Shown: one piece after another, positions 39,088-48,777 of the stretch
Numbering within the stretch: the first letter of the stretch is position 1
Layout of the letters: the number at the start of each line of letters is the position of its first letter
Source: Mycolicibacter arupensis
GTDB taxonomy: Bacteria > Actinomycetota > Actinomycetes > Mycobacteriales > Mycobacteriaceae
Assembly: GCF_002086515.1 (NCBI RefSeq)
Contig: NZ_MVHH01000001.1
Span: forward strand, 62,001-126,000
Direction: 5' to 3'
DNA length: 64,000 bases
The notes under the pieces: model-generated
Databases searched by the model: none
The model's input: only the letters and a program-made list of their open reading frames with translations
What the model was told of the DNA's origin: nothing
Position numbers and translations under genes: made by a program

Positions 39088-40422
39088 GTGTCAGAGATCA
39101 AACGCGGTAGCGCGGCGCGCAATGCGAAACTGGCCAGCCTGCCCGTCGGCTTCGCCGGCCGGGCGGCACTCGGGCTAGGCAAGCGGCTGACCGGCAAGTC
39201 CAAGGACGACGTCACCGCCGAGCTCATGGAGAAGGCCGCCGACCAGTTGTTCACCGTCCTGGGTGAGCTCAAAGGCGGCGCCATGAAGGTGGGCCAAGCG
39301 CTGTCGGTGATGGAAGCGGCCATCCCCGAGCAGTTCGGCGAGCCCTACCGGGAAGCGCTGACCAAGCTGCAGAAGGACGCGCCTCCGCTGCCCGCGGACA
39401 AGGTGCACCGCGTGCTCGACGCGCAGCTGGGCACCAAGTGGCGAGAGCGCTTCGCCGAGTTCGACGACACCCCGATCGCCTCGGCCAGCATCGGACAGGT
39501 GCACAAGGCCGTGTGGGCTGACGGCCGCCCGGTGGCCGTGAAGATCCAGTACCCCGGCGCCGACGAGGCGCTGCGCGCGGACCTGAAGACCATTCGCCGG
39601 TTGACCGGCGTCTTCAAGCAGCTGGCACCCGGAGTGGATGTCAAGGGCGTCGTCGATGAATTGATCGAACGCACCGAGATGGAGCTGGACTACCGGCTCG
39701 AAGCCGACAACCAGCGCATCTTCGCCAAGGCCTACGCCGGCCACCCGCACTTCCTCATCCCGAACGTGGTGGCCAGCGCCCCCAAGACGGTGATCCAGGA
39801 GTGGATCGACGGCGTCGGCATGGGCGAGATCATCCGCAACGGCACCGTCGAGCAGCGCGACCTGATCGGCACCCGACTGGCCGAATTCACCTGGGACGCG
39901 GCGCGCCGCCTGGAGCTGATCCACGGCGACACTCACCCCGGAAACTTCATGCTGCTGCCCGACGGCCGGATGGGCATCATCGACTTCGGTGCGGTGGCGC
40001 CGATGCCCGGCGGTTTCCCGCCCGAACTGGGTGCGGCCGTGCGCTACGCCCGGGACAAGGACTACGACAACGTCATCGCGACCATGCGCCGCGGCGGTTT
40101 CATCCAGAAGGGGCAGACCGTCTCCGTGCGCGAGATCGACGAGATGCTGCGCCAGCATGTCGAACCGGTCGAGGTCGAGGTGTTCCACTACACCCGCAAA
40201 TGGCTGATGCGGATCGCAGGCAAGCAGTTGGAACGGCCGGTCGAGCAGCTCAAGACCGCCCGCCAGCTGGATCTGCCGCCCAAGCTGGCGATGCCCATGC
40301 GGGTGCTCGGTTCCACCACCGCGATCATGTGCCAGCTCGACGCCCACGTTCCGATCCGGCGAATCTCCGAAGAACTGGTGCCGGGCTTCGCCGACCCCGA
40401 ACTCTCGGCCGATCCCGCCTAG
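39088..40422 (+). CDS. ABC1/UbiB family atypical kinase (Rv3197-like)
   Basis: This is a protein kinase-like ATPase of 444 residues in the UbiB/ABC1 (AarF) family, associated with quinone or lipid metabolism in other organisms. It has the KxGQ-type extension GAMKVGQALS, the alanine-rich SASIGQVHKA nucleotide loop, VAVKIQYPG lysine, and the catalytic HGDTHPGNFM and IIDFGAV motifs. I choose the GTG at 39088 (VSEIKRGSAA), which has GGGGGA about 10 bp upstream; an ATG at 39070 would add six residues. It converges on whiB7. Confidence 0.9.
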   Translation: MSEIKRGSAARNAKLASLPVGFAGRAALGLGKRLTGKSKDDVTAELMEKAADQLFTVLGELKGGAMKVGQALSVMEAAIPEQFGEPYREALTKLQKDAPPLPADKVHRVLDAQLGTKWRERFAEFDDTPIASASIGQVHKAVWADGRPVAVKIQYPGADEALRADLKTIRRLTGVFKQLAPGVDVKGVVDELIERTEMELDYRLEADNQRIFAKAYAGHPHFLIPNVVASAPKTVIQEWIDGVGMGEIIRNGTVEQRDLIGTRLAEFTWDAARRLELIHGDTHPGNFMLLPDGRMGIIDFGAVAPMPGGFPPELGAAVRYARDKDYDNVIATMRRGGFIQKGQTVSVREIDEMLRQHVEPVEVEVFHYTRKWLMRIAGKQLERPVEQLKTARQLDLPPKLAMPMRVLGSTTAIMCQLDAHVPIRRISEELVPGFADPELSADPA

Positions 40423-40430
40423 GGACTCAC

Positions 40431-40676
40431 TCAGGCGGCGAGGGGTTGCTTACGTGGGCGGCCCCGCGACCGTTTGGCACCGATGACGCTGCCGCGATCG
40501 AGGATCTCGCCGCCCCACACTCCCCACGGCTCGCTGCGCTGCAAGGCCGCTGACAGGCACTGCTGACGGATCGGGCAGTGCGCGCAGCGCGCCTTGGCCC
40601 GCTCCAAGTCGGCGGGGTTCTCGGCGAACCACAGGTCGGGATCGCTGTGACACGGCAACTTCAGTGTTCTCGACAT
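40431..40676 (-). CDS. whiB7: WhiB7 transcriptional regulator of antibiotic resistance
   Basis: This is an 81-residue iron-sulfur transcription factor that binds the principal sigma factor and activates intrinsic drug-resistance genes. The cluster ligands are C9, C31, C34 and C40 (CAHCPIRQQC), the turn is EPWGVWGGE at residues 49-57, and an AT-hook RGRPRK sits at 71-76. These three features together identify WhiB7 among WhiB proteins. The ATG at 40676 gives MSRTLKLPCH and the standard length; upstream in-frame codons belong to the leader. The gene has a leader of about 250 nt with an upstream ORF and an attenuator. Confidence 0.97.
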   Translation of the reverse strand: MSRTLKLPCHSDPDLWFAENPADLERAKARCAHCPIRQQCLSAALQRSEPWGVWGGEILDRGSVIGAKRSRGRPRKQPLAA

Positions 40677-40740
40677 GATGTACCTGCTTTCCGGTCGGTT
40701 CGTGGTGGTGCGATCCGGGCCGGACGGCGGGCTGCCGAGG

Positions 40741-40780
40741 AAAGAGAAATGGCCACGGATCCTGGTAGGTCCGTGGCCAT
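40741..40780 (-). terminator. whiB7 leader attenuator hairpin
   Basis: A perfect 11-bp inverted repeat, ATGGCCACGGA at 40749-40759 with TCCGTGGCCAT at 40770-40780, is followed on the minus strand by TTTCTCTTTCC. This is an intrinsic terminator placed in the whiB7 leader, 65-100 bp before the gene, consistent with known transcriptional attenuation of whiB7. The strand's ATG at the stem base also opens a 39-codon frame (40780-40661) that overlaps the whiB7 start. Confidence 0.8.
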
Positions 40781-40803
40781 CGATGTGGCTGGGGCAAGGA
40801 GCC

Positions 40804-40926
40804 CTAAGGCGAACCTCGATGCACGGACGCGGATACGGCGACGGCTGCGTGACGCACCGCCGCCTGCGCAGCGGCGGCATGGCGCGCGCCGGCCGCGCGT
40901 ACCCACAGGGCGCTGATCGTGGTCAT
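40804..40926 (-). CDS. whiB7 leader upstream ORF (uORF)
   Basis: A 40-codon frame beginning ATG ACC ACG (product starting MTTISALWVRAAGARH) lies in the whiB7 leader. It is Ala-rich (14 of 40 residues) and ends 23 nt before the attenuator stem. The predicted transcription start falls at or within a few bases of its ATG, so it may be translated as a leaderless mRNA. Translation of an upstream ORF is known to control whiB7 attenuation in mycobacteria; whether this frame is the one used is inferred. Confidence 0.5.
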   Translation of the reverse strand: MTTISALWVRAAGARHAAAAQAAVRHAAVAVSASVHRGSP

Positions 40927-40934
40927 GGCATCCG

Positions 40935-40976
40935 AGGGTAGCCGCTGGCCCCGCGAGCCCACAACCGAATTAATTC
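40935..40976 (-). promoter_or_regulatory. whiB7 promoter with WhiB7-type AT-rich box
   Basis: On the minus strand a palindromic AT-rich sequence, GAATTAATTC (40976-40967), is followed by the -35 box TTGTGG (40964-40959), an 18-bp spacer, and the -10 box TACCCT (40940-40935). The AT run AATTAATT lies three bases upstream of the -35 box, the arrangement described for WhiB7-activated promoters, so autoregulation is expected. Confidence 0.8.
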
Positions 40977-40985
40977 CGGCAGCGG

Positions 40986-43085
40986 TCAACTCCGGTTGCG
41001 GACCAGCTCCAGCACATCGGGGCCGAACTGCTCCAGCTTGCGTGCGCCGATGCCCGGGATGGCCACCAGAGCCGCCTCATCGCCGGGCAGCATTTCGGCG
41101 ATCGCGGTCAATGTGTTGTCGGAAAAGACGATGTAGGCGGGCACCTTCAGTTCGGTGGCCGTCCGCAGCCGCCAGTCCTTGAGGGCCACCAGCAACTCGG
41201 TGTCCACCTCGGCCGCGCAGGTCTCACATCGGTTGAGCATGATCGCCGCAGGGGTGTTCAGCGCCTTGGTGCAGATGCGGCAGTATTTCGGTGCGCCGCG
41301 GGCGCGGCGCTTGGCGGGCGTGGTGCTGGCATCGGCCTGTGGTGCGATGCCGCTGAGGAAGCGCGACGGTTTACGCCCGGCCCGCCCGCCCGGAGCGCGG
41401 GCGAGCGCCCAGCTCAGTGTCAGGTGGATCCGGGCCCGGGTGACACCCACATAGAGCAGTCGCCGTTCCTCTTCGACGGCCTCGCTGTCCGCACCGTGCG
41501 CCAGGGCGTGCGAGATGGGCAGCGTGCCGTCTGCCAGTCCCACCAGGAACACGGCATCCCACTCCAGCCCCTTGGCGGCGTGCAGGGAGGCCAGGGTGAC
41601 ACCCTGCACGGTCGGAGGGTGCCGGGAATCGGCGCGCATCCGCAGTTCCACCAGCAGCGCCGGCAGGTCGAGCTCGGGGCGTTGGGCGACCTCATCGTCG
41701 ACAAGCTCGGCCAGGGCACCCAGGGCCTCCCAGCGCTCGCGCGCCTTGGCCCCGGTGGGCGGTTCGGTGGTCAGGCCCAGTGGTTCGAGAACACCGCGCA
41801 CGGTTTCCGGCAGTGGACCGTCGGCTCCGCGTTCGGAGGCCCGCTGCAGGGCAACCAGCGCCTGTCGGATCTCTTGGCGGGTGAAGAACCCCTCGCCGCC
41901 GCGGACCTGGTAGGCGATGCCGGCCTCGGTGAGCGCCTCCTCATAGACCTCCGATTGGGCGTTGATCCGGTACAGCACGGCGATCTCGGCCGCCGGGGTG
42001 CCGTCGTGGATCAACCGGGCGATGGACTTGGCGACGGCCGTGGCCTCGGCCACCTCGTCGGGATGCTCCCGAAAGATCGGCGCCGGACCGGATTCACGTT
42101 GGCCGATCAGCTTGAGTTTGCTGCCGGCGACCCGCCCCCGCGCGGCGGCGATCACCCGGTTGGCCAGCGACACCACCTCGGGAGTGGACCGGTAGTCACG
42201 CTCCAGGCGGACCAGCGCCGCGTCGGGGAATCGACGCGTGAAGTCCAGCAGGTACCGCGGCGAGGCACCGGTGAACGAATAGATGGTCTGATTGGCGTCG
42301 CCGACCACGGTCAGGTCATCGCGCTGGCCGAGCCAGGCCGTCAACACCCGCTGCTGTAGCGGAGTCACGTCCTGGTATTCGTCGACCACGAAGCAGCGGT
42401 AGCGATCCCGGAATTCGGCAGCCACCGCGGCGTCGTTCTCGATCGCGGCCGCGGTGTGCAGCAGCAGATCATCGAAGTCGAGCATCGCCACTTCGCCGCG
42501 GGCCTTGAGTGCTTCGTAGCCTGCGTAGACGTCGGCCAGCTTCGCAGCCTCCAGCGGGGTGTCGCGGCCGGCGGCGGCCACCGCCTCGGGATACTGCTCC
42601 GGCCCGATCAGGGAAGCCTTGGCCCACTCGATCTCGCCGGCGACGTCGCGAACATCGTCGTTGCTCAACCGCAGGCCGACATGACCGGCGGCGCGGGCGA
42701 CCACTCCGAACTTGCGATCCAGCAGCTCCCACCCGGTGTCACCGACCACCCGCGGCCAGAAGTAGCGCAGTTGCCGGCGGGCCGCGGCGTGGAACGTCAA
42801 CGCCTGTACTCCGCCGACCCCGGCGGCCGCTCCGGCACCGGCCGCTGCGCCCAGTGCCCGCAGTCGCGACCGCATCTCCCCCGCGGCGCGCTGCGTGAAC
42901 GTGACGGCCAGGACCTGTCCGGGTGCGACGTGCCCGCCGGCCACCAGCTGGGCGATCCGATGGGTGATGGTGCGGGTCTTGCCCGTGCCGGCGCCGGCGA
43001 GTACGCACACCGGACCGCGCGGGGCCAGCACCGCAGCGCGCTGCTCTTCGTCCAGACCGGCGATGAGCGCATCCATGGCGTCCAT
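40986..43085 (-). CDS. uvrD2: ATP-dependent DNA helicase UvrD2
   Basis: This is a superfamily 1A 3'-to-5' DNA helicase of 699 residues. Motif I is LAGAGTGKT, and the family motifs [13 protein letters not shown] (Walker B region) and [11 protein letters not shown] are visible. Two mycobacteria-typical features confirm UvrD2 rather than UvrD1: a tetracysteine zinc site ([19 protein letters not shown], followed by ETC) near residue 585-607, and a C-terminal HRDC domain (residues about 620-699). It is transcribed towards whiB7 and starts 73 bp from the divergent mycoredoxin gene. Confidence 0.96.
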   Translation of the reverse strand: MDAMDALIAGLDEEQRAAVLAPRGPVCVLAGAGTGKTRTITHRIAQLVAGGHVAPGQVLAVTFTQRAAGEMRSRLRALGAAAGAGAAAGVGGVQALTFHAAARRQLRYFWPRVVGDTGWELLDRKFGVVARAAGHVGLRLSNDDVRDVAGEIEWAKASLIGPEQYPEAVAAAGRDTPLEAAKLADVYAGYEALKARGEVAMLDFDDLLLHTAAAIENDAAVAAEFRDRYRCFVVDEYQDVTPLQQRVLTAWLGQRDDLTVVGDANQTIYSFTGASPRYLLDFTRRFPDAALVRLERDYRSTPEVVSLANRVIAAARGRVAGSKLKLIGQRESGPAPIFREHPDEVAEATAVAKSIARLIHDGTPAAEIAVLYRINAQSEVYEEALTEAGIAYQVRGGEGFFTRQEIRQALVALQRASERGADGPLPETVRGVLEPLGLTTEPPTGAKARERWEALGALAELVDDEVAQRPELDLPALLVELRMRADSRHPPTVQGVTLASLHAAKGLEWDAVFLVGLADGTLPISHALAHGADSEAVEEERRLLYVGVTRARIHLTLSWALARAPGGRAGRKPSRFLSGIAPQADASTTPAKRRARGAPKYCRICTKALNTPAAIMLNRCETCAAEVDTELLVALKDWRLRTATELKVPAYIVFSDNTLTAIAEMLPGDEAALVAIPGIGARKLEQFGPDVLELVRNRS

Positions 43086-43158
43086 CTTGGCAGGCGCCCC
43101 CGACGACCCCCGACTCCGATTCGGGAATCATCGGGCGACCTATTAGGTTTGGGCAGTT

Positions 43159-43407
43159 ATGGACCAGCTCGTCATGTACACGACTCAATGGTGTGGCTAC
43201 TGCCGACAGCTCAAGGCGGCGTTGAAGAAGCTTGAGATCCCCTTCGAGGAGATCGACATCGAGCAGGACCCGACCGCGGCGGAGTTCGTCAGCTCGGCCA
43301 ACGGTGGCAACCGCACGGTGCCGACCCTGCGCTTCCCCGACGGCTCAACCCTGACCAACCCGACCGGGCGCGAAGTCAAGGCGAAGCTGGAGCAACTCAG
43401 CGGATAG
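43159..43407 (+). CDS. mrx1: Mycoredoxin Mrx1
   Basis: This 82-residue glutaredoxin-fold protein reduces mycothiol mixed disulfides. The catalytic motif C12-G-Y-C15 follows the family pattern, and TVPTLRFPDGSTLTNPTG contains the cis-proline and a mycothiol-binding region. It is small and cytoplasmic, as expected. The ATG at 43159 comes about 9 bp after TAGGTT, a possible -10 box, so its leader may be very short or absent. It is divergent from uvrD2, as in other mycobacteria. Confidence 0.95.
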   Translation: MDQLVMYTTQWCGYCRQLKAALKKLEIPFEEIDIEQDPTAAEFVSSANGGNRTVPTLRFPDGSTLTNPTGREVKAKLEQLSG

Positions 43408-43419
43408 CTCGGCCGCCCG

Positions 43420-44343
43420 TCAGCTGGACTCGGCCCAGGACTCGATGATGGTCCTGGCGATCGAGATGGACCCGGGCAGCAGCAGTTTCGCCGTCGAATC
43501 ACCGCTGTTCCACGCCCCGGCCGACAACGCAGCCCGCACCTCATCACGGGTGAACCAGGCCGCCTCGGTGATCTCGCCGTCACTGAAGACGAACGTCTGG
43601 CCGGGATCGGCGATGGCGTGGAATCCCACCATGAGGGAGCGCGGGAACGGCCAGGGCTGACTGCCCAGGTACGTCACGTCGCGTACCGCCAACCCGACCT
43701 CTTCGTGGACCTCGCGTACCACGCACGCCTCGAACGACTCGCCGGCCTCGACGAACCCGGCCAGCAGAGAGAACATCCGAAGCGGCCAATTGTGCTGTCG
43801 GGCCAGTACCACGCGGTCGGCGCCGTCGTGCACCAGGCAGATCACCGCCGGGTCGATCCGGGGGAACTCTTCGGCGCCGGTGACCGGATTGACCCGGGCC
43901 CACCCACCGCGCACCGGCTTGGTCGGTGTGCCATCGACAGCCGAAAACCTCGCGGCGTCATGCCAATTCAGCAATGCGATGGCCGACGACACCAGTTGAG
44001 CGCTGACATCGTCGAAGAGGTCGCCGGTGGCACGAAAGTCCAGTACGGAGACGTCGGCGCCCGATGGTGCCTGCAGCGCGCCGCGGACCGCCCAGACATG
44101 GCGCCCGTCGGCGATGCGGCCGAGAAAGACCGCGTCCGGTGGCGGGGTGGCGCCCAGTTCGGCGGCCTCCTGCAGCAGCACCTTGCCGTCGGCAACCAGT
44201 ACCTGATTGCGGGGATCGACCCGCATCAGCGCGGCAGTCGACCACCCGGCGGCGGCCGCGTCGGTGTCCGTACGCAACTGATCTGCACGGTCGGCCCCGA
44301 CCCGAGACAACAGGGGAACCTGGCGTAACTGGAAATTCCCCAT
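43420..44343 (-). CDS. nudC: NADH pyrophosphatase (NudC-type Nudix hydrolase)
   Basis: This 307-residue enzyme hydrolyses NAD(H) and can remove NAD caps from RNA. The Nudix box is GFVEAGESFEACVVREVHEEVG, read here as GFVEAGESFEA then REVHEEVG, and SQPWPFPRSLMVGFHA is the NudC-specific signature. The zinc ribbon cysteines present in E. coli NudC are absent, as in the mycobacterial homologue I recall (Rv3199c). It is followed on the same strand, upstream in transcription, by the potassium channel gene after 19 bp, so the two are probably co-transcribed. Confidence 0.93.
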   Translation of the reverse strand: MGNFQLRQVPLLSRVGADRADQLRTDTDAAAAGWSTAALMRVDPRNQVLVADGKVLLQEAAELGATPPPDAVFLGRIADGRHVWAVRGALQAPSGADVSVLDFRATGDLFDDVSAQLVSSAIALLNWHDAARFSAVDGTPTKPVRGGWARVNPVTGAEEFPRIDPAVICLVHDGADRVVLARQHNWPLRMFSLLAGFVEAGESFEACVVREVHEEVGLAVRDVTYLGSQPWPFPRSLMVGFHAIADPGQTFVFSDGEITEAAWFTRDEVRAALSAGAWNSGDSTAKLLLPGSISIARTIIESWAESS

Positions 44344-44362
44344 CAGCGCTGCCCGCCGCGGG

Positions 44363-45439
44363 TCACTGGTTGCTCACCGTGCGCACATACAGCAGCCGGT
44401 CGCCGGCCTCGATCGCATCCACCTCGGGCGCGTCCAACCGCAGCAGCCGCCCACCGCGAACCACGGCGAGCACGATCTCGTTGAGGTGCTTGGCCGATGC
44501 GCCGACCTCCTTGTGCTCCACCTCCCGCTCGGCGATGGCGTACCCGGCGTCGGGGGTGAGCAGATCCTCGATGATCTCGACCACGCTGGGCGTGGTGGTG
44601 GCGATGCCGAGCAGGCGCCCCGCGGTCTCGGAGGACACCACCACCGAGTCGGCGCCGGATTGCTCCAGCAGGTGCTGGTTCTCGGCTTCCCGGATGGACG
44701 CCACGATGGTGGCATTGGGGGCGATCTCGCGGGCCGTCAACGTCACCAGCGTCGCCGTGGCGTCGGCTCCGGTGGCCACCACAATCGCCTTGGCACGCTG
44801 AGCGCTGGCCAGCCGCAACACATCCGACCTTGTCGCATCGCCGTCCACCGTCACCAGCCCAGCGCTCTTGGCTCGATCGAGTACTGCCCGGTCGTTGTCC
44901 ACCACAACGATGTCACTCGGGGTGGTCGCGTCGTCGCCGAGCATGGCCGCGATGGCGGTCTTCCCTTTGGTGCCGTAGCCGATGACGATGGTGTGGTCGC
45001 GCACTCTTTTCCTCCAACGCTGAATGCGGTATGCCTGCTGGGACGTCTCGGTGAACGCCTCGACTGTCGTTCCGACCAGCAAGATCAAGAAGGCGATCCG
45101 CAGCGGGGTGATGACCAGGACATTGATCATGCGGGCGAACTCGGTGACGGGCGTGATGTCGCCGTACCCCGTGGTCGACAAAGTCACCGCCGAGTAATAA
45201 AGGCAGTCCAGGAAGGTCAGGCGATCGCCCTGGACATCCTGGTAGCCGTCGCGGTCGACATAGACGAACAACGCGGAAACCACCAGCGCCGCCAGTGCGA
45301 TGAGGCTGCGCCGGTAGACGGTGCGGCCCGGACTGTACTGCCCGTGCGGCATGCGAAGCACGCCGACGAGTGCGTAACTGGGCTGGGCGGTCAGCGTCTC
45401 ATCGAGGCGACGCAACCGCCTCCAGCTAGCCCCTGCCAC
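44363..45439 (-). CDS. Potassium channel protein with TrkA-N/RCK domain
   Basis: This 358-residue protein has two membrane helices (residues about 43-60 and 107-128) flanking a pore loop with the selectivity filter TTGYGD at residues 89-94. A cytoplasmic RCK domain follows, opening with the Rossmann motif VIGYGTKGKTAI, and a TrkA-C-like region ends the protein. Ligand-gated K+ conduction is the expected role; the direction of transport is not evident from sequence. It is the first gene of a two-gene operon with nudC and lies 53 bp from the end of adnB. Confidence 0.93.
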   Translation of the reverse strand: MAGASWRRLRRLDETLTAQPSYALVGVLRMPHGQYSPGRTVYRRSLIALAALVVSALFVYVDRDGYQDVQGDRLTFLDCLYYSAVTLSTTGYGDITPVTEFARMINVLVITPLRIAFLILLVGTTVEAFTETSQQAYRIQRWRKRVRDHTIVIGYGTKGKTAIAAMLGDDATTPSDIVVVDNDRAVLDRAKSAGLVTVDGDATRSDVLRLASAQRAKAIVVATGADATATLVTLTAREIAPNATIVASIREAENQHLLEQSGADSVVVSSETAGRLLGIATTTPSVVEIIEDLLTPDAGYAIAEREVEHKEVGASAKHLNEIVLAVVRGGRLLRLDAPEVDAIEAGDRLLYVRTVSNQ

Positions 45440-45492
45440 GAGGGGCGGTCATCGGTCGCACGTGACGCACGGACCCACTGTAACCACACGAC

Positions 45493-48400
45493 TCAGCTGT
45501 CTAGCAGCGCGGCCAGCTCATGGTGTTCGGGCAGTTCATCGGGCACGACAGTGCTGCCGGCGCGCACGTAGTGGAAGGCGGCTCGGACCTGCGATACCGG
45601 ACAGCCGCTCAGCGCGGCCCAGGCGAGCCGGTAGACCGCCAACTGCACCGCGGCGTGCCGGCGAGCGTCCGGGCCGTCGGGAGCCGTGCCGGTCTTCCAG
45701 TCCACGACGGTCACGCCGCCGTCCGGCTCTGCGAACACCGCATCGATCCGGCCCCGCACCACGTGAGTGCCGAGGGTCATCTCGAAAGGCACCTCGACGG
45801 CGGTGGGTGTTCGGGCGGCCCACGGCGACTCCAGAAAAGCCGCCTGCAGATGGGCCAGCTCCTGCGCATCAGCGCGGGCCATGTCGGCGTCGGCTGCGCC
45901 TGGCAGATCGTCGAGCTCGAACAAATGCTCCGCCCCGTAGAGCCGCTGAACCCAATCGTGAAACGCCGTGCCCAGCAACGCATGCGGGTCCGGACGGGCG
46001 GGAAGGCGCCGACTCAGGCGCTGCGGCGCGCCGTCCGGGTCACGACTCAACTCGACCAGGCCGCTCACCGAAAGTTGCTGGGGCAGCGTGCGGACCGGCT
46101 GCCCCGCGGAGGAGGCACGCTCCGCCAGCAGGGCATCGACGTCGGCGGCCCACGGGCTGGACGGCAGCTCACCGTCCGACGATTCGTCGGCCTGCAGCTG
46201 TGCGGACACCAGTGCCGCACCGTGATCGACGTGGCCGCGCCGTCCAGCCAGCGGATCGACCGGCCATACTCCTTCTTCGGCGCTGTCGCGCAGGGGATTT
46301 GCCTCACCTTCGGCGGGCTCCTGCGCCCAGTGCTGCACGACTCCGCAGGGGGTCCCCGCGTCCGCCGCGTTGTCGATCACCGCCTTGATCTCGGTGAGGA
46401 ACACCGAGGGCCCGCGCGGCTTGGTCTCCCCCGCCCCCCAGTGGTGCCCCGAGACCAGCAGGGTGTCCTCGGCCCGCGTCACCGCCACATACAGCAGCCG
46501 GCGCTCTTCATCGACCCGCCGCTGGTCCAGCCGGCGCTGGTGTTCGGCGATGGCATCGGACAGCTGCTTGCGGTGGGTGACCGCGTCAGTGTCGAGAATC
46601 GGGACTCCCTCGACGAACTCGCCACCGCGTTGAGCGCGGTCGCCGCGCAACAGCGGAGGTAGTTCTGCCGCGTCGGACAGCCAGCTGCGCCGCGATGCGG
46701 TCGAGGGAAACACCCGCGCCACCAGGTGCGGGATCGCGACCACCTGCCATTCCAGCCCCTTGGCGGCGTGCACCGTCAAGATCTGGACGCGGTCGGCGGC
46801 CACCGCCGGTGCCGCCGGCGCCAACCCGTTCTCGACCACTTCAGCCGCCTCCAGGTAGGCCAGCAGGCCGGGAAGCGATGCAGGTGCCCCGGCCGCGTCG
46901 GCATACCCGGCCACCACGTCGGCGAAGGCGTCCAGTTGGTCGGTGCCCGATCCCCCTGTCGTCAGCGGCTGGGCGGCGAGCACCTCACAGTCCAGGCCCA
47001 GCACCCGACGAACTTCAGCCACCAAGTCGGGTAGCGGATGCCAGAGGTGGCCACGCAGCAGGGTCAGCTCCTCGGCGAGGGCCACGATGCGGCGGTGCCC
47101 CACCGCCGAATAGCGTTCGGCGGGTCCGGGATCAGCGAGTGCGTCGGCCAGGCAGGCGGTGTCGGCATCTGGCCCGGCCGCGGCGGCGATCTCCGCGGCC
47201 GAGGCCGGTGCGCTCGACGCGTGGGGCCGGGCCAGCTCGGCCGCACGCCGCCACAGCGCGGCCAGATCGGCGGCGCCCAGGCGCCAACGCGGTCCGGTGA
47301 GAACGCGCATTGCCGCAGCTCCGGCGGTCGGCTCTTGGATCAGTCGCAACATCGCCACCAGGTCTGCCACTTCCGGAACGGACAGCAGCCCGGCAAGGCC
47401 CACCACCTCCACCGGGACGCCGCGGGCGCGGATCGCCGCGGCCAGCGGCGCGGCATCGGCGTTGCGCCGCACCAGCACCGCGGCGGTGGGCGGGGCAACG
47501 CCGTCGGCCCCGGCCTGCTGGTAGCAGCGCTGCAACGACTCGGCGACCCACTCGACTTCGGCGGTCACGTCGGGCAGCAGCGCCACCCGCACGTCGCCGG
47601 GGGGTGCGGCGGGGCGAGGCCGCAGCGACTGCACCGTGACGGAGCGCTGCCGCGCCTCGGCGGAGACCTCATTGGCCAGGTGCAGCACCTCGGGTGGGTT
47701 GCGCCAGCTGGTCCGCAGCTCCAGCGTGGGGGCCGGGCTTCCGTCGGACATCGGGAAATCGGTCGCGAAACGGGGCAGGTTGGTTGCCGAGGCGCCGCGC
47801 CAGCCGTAGATCGACTGAATCGGGTCGCCCACCGCCGTGAGCGCCAGGCTGTCGTCGGCGCCGCCTCCGAACAGCGACGACAAGGCGATGCGCTGGGCGT
47901 GTCCGGTGTCTTGGTACTCATCGAGCAACACCACCCGGTAGGTGGCACGCAACCGGGCCCCGACCGCCTCGTGAGAACGGGCCAGGCGAGCGGCGGTGGC
48001 CATCTGGGCGCCGAAGTCCATGGCCCGTTCCGCTCGCATGCGCTGGTGCAGCGCATCGATCAGCGGCACCAGTTCAGCGCGTTCGGTTTGGGTGTCCAAC
48101 ATCTTGAGCAGCGACTGGCTGGGATCGGCACGCTGGCGCGGCCCGGGCGGCAACGTCAGCACCAGCCGCTCCAATTCCAGGTGCGTGTGGCGCAGTGAGC
48201 CGGTGTCCACCAGATGTTCGGCCAGCTCACCGGAGAGACGCAACACCATGGCGGTGACCGCAGCCGGGTCCCGATGGGTGCGTAGTTCCCCTGAATAACC
48301 GCTGACCACGTCGAAAGCCATCTGCCACAAGGCGGTCTCCGTCAGCAGCCGGGTGTCCGGCTCGATTCCGAGCAACAGCCCGTGCTCGCGCAGCAGGGCA

Positions 48401-48777
48401 CCCGCGAACGCGTGGTAGGTGCTCACCACCGGTGTTGCCGCCGAGGCAGCGTCGAGTCTTCCCGGTCCGGTTTGGCTCGGTTCTGCCGCCATCAGCCCGG
48501 CACCGGCCAGCCGCGCCAGTCTCGAATGGACCCGGCGCAGCAGCTGGCCCGCTGCCTTTCTGGTGAACGTCAGACCCAACACCTGCCCGGGTTCGGCATA
48601 GCCGTTGGCGACCAGCCACACCACCCGGGCGGCCATCGTCTCCGTTTTGCCGGCGCCCGCGCCGGCAATCACCACCAGGGGCCCCGGTGGTGCGGCGATG
48701 ACCGCGGCCTGCTCCTCGGTAGGCTGATGCAGTCCCAGCGCCTCTGCCAGTTCGGCGGGTTCGTAGCGGGCACTCAT
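45493..48777 (-). CDS. adnB: AdnB helicase-nuclease subunit
   Basis: This is the 1094-residue motor subunit of AdnAB, the mycobacterial enzyme that resects double-strand DNA breaks. Its UvrD-type helicase core has Walker A VIAGAGAGKTET, VLLDEYQDT and the late helicase motif RLLYVAVTRAEDTLL. The C-terminal RecB-like nuclease has DAVF, VVDWKTGTA and a glutamine about 20 residues later (HAAVQLAVYRLA). ATG 48777 gives the length known for AdnB, and its first bases overlap the adnA stop (ATGA), so the subunits are co-translated. A longer reading frame upstream is rejected because it is within adnA. Confidence 0.95.
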   Translation of the reverse strand: MSARYEPAELAEALGLHQPTEEQAAVIAAPPGPLVVIAGAGAGKTETMAARVVWLVANGYAEPGQVLGLTFTRKAAGQLLRRVHSRLARLAGAGLMAAEPSQTGPGRLDAASAATPVVSTYHAFAGALLREHGLLLGIEPDTRLLTETALWQMAFDVVSGYSGELRTHRDPAAVTAMVLRLSGELAEHLVDTGSLRHTHLELERLVLTLPPGPRQRADPSQSLLKMLDTQTERAELVPLIDALHQRMRAERAMDFGAQMATAARLARSHEAVGARLRATYRVVLLDEYQDTGHAQRIALSSLFGGGADDSLALTAVGDPIQSIYGWRGASATNLPRFATDFPMSDGSPAPTLELRTSWRNPPEVLHLANEVSAEARQRSVTVQSLRPRPAAPPGDVRVALLPDVTAEVEWVAESLQRCYQQAGADGVAPPTAAVLVRRNADAAPLAAAIRARGVPVEVVGLAGLLSVPEVADLVAMLRLIQEPTAGAAAMRVLTGPRWRLGAADLAALWRRAAELARPHASSAPASAAEIAAAAGPDADTACLADALADPGPAERYSAVGHRRIVALAEELTLLRGHLWHPLPDLVAEVRRVLGLDCEVLAAQPLTTGGSGTDQLDAFADVVAGYADAAGAPASLPGLLAYLEAAEVVENGLAPAAPAVAADRVQILTVHAAKGLEWQVVAIPHLVARVFPSTASRRSWLSDAAELPPLLRGDRAQRGGEFVEGVPILDTDAVTHRKQLSDAIAEHQRRLDQRRVDEERRLLYVAVTRAEDTLLVSGHHWGAGETKPRGPSVFLTEIKAVIDNAADAGTPCGVVQHWAQEPAEGEANPLRDSAEEGVWPVDPLAGRRGHVDHGAALVSAQLQADESSDGELPSSPWAADVDALLAERASSAGQPVRTLPQQLSVSGLVELSRDPDGAPQRLSRRLPARPDPHALLGTAFHDWVQRLYGAEHLFELDDLPGAADADMARADAQELAHLQAAFLESPWAARTPTAVEVPFEMTLGTHVVRGRIDAVFAEPDGGVTVVDWKTGTAPDGPDARRHAAVQLAVYRLAWAALSGCPVSQVRAAFHYVRAGSTVVPDELPEHHELAALLDS

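Noticed and set aside
40431..40880. Longer WhiB7 reading frame starting near 40880
   Set aside because: The upstream extension spans the attenuator and leader; the start at 40676 gives the usual WhiB7 length.
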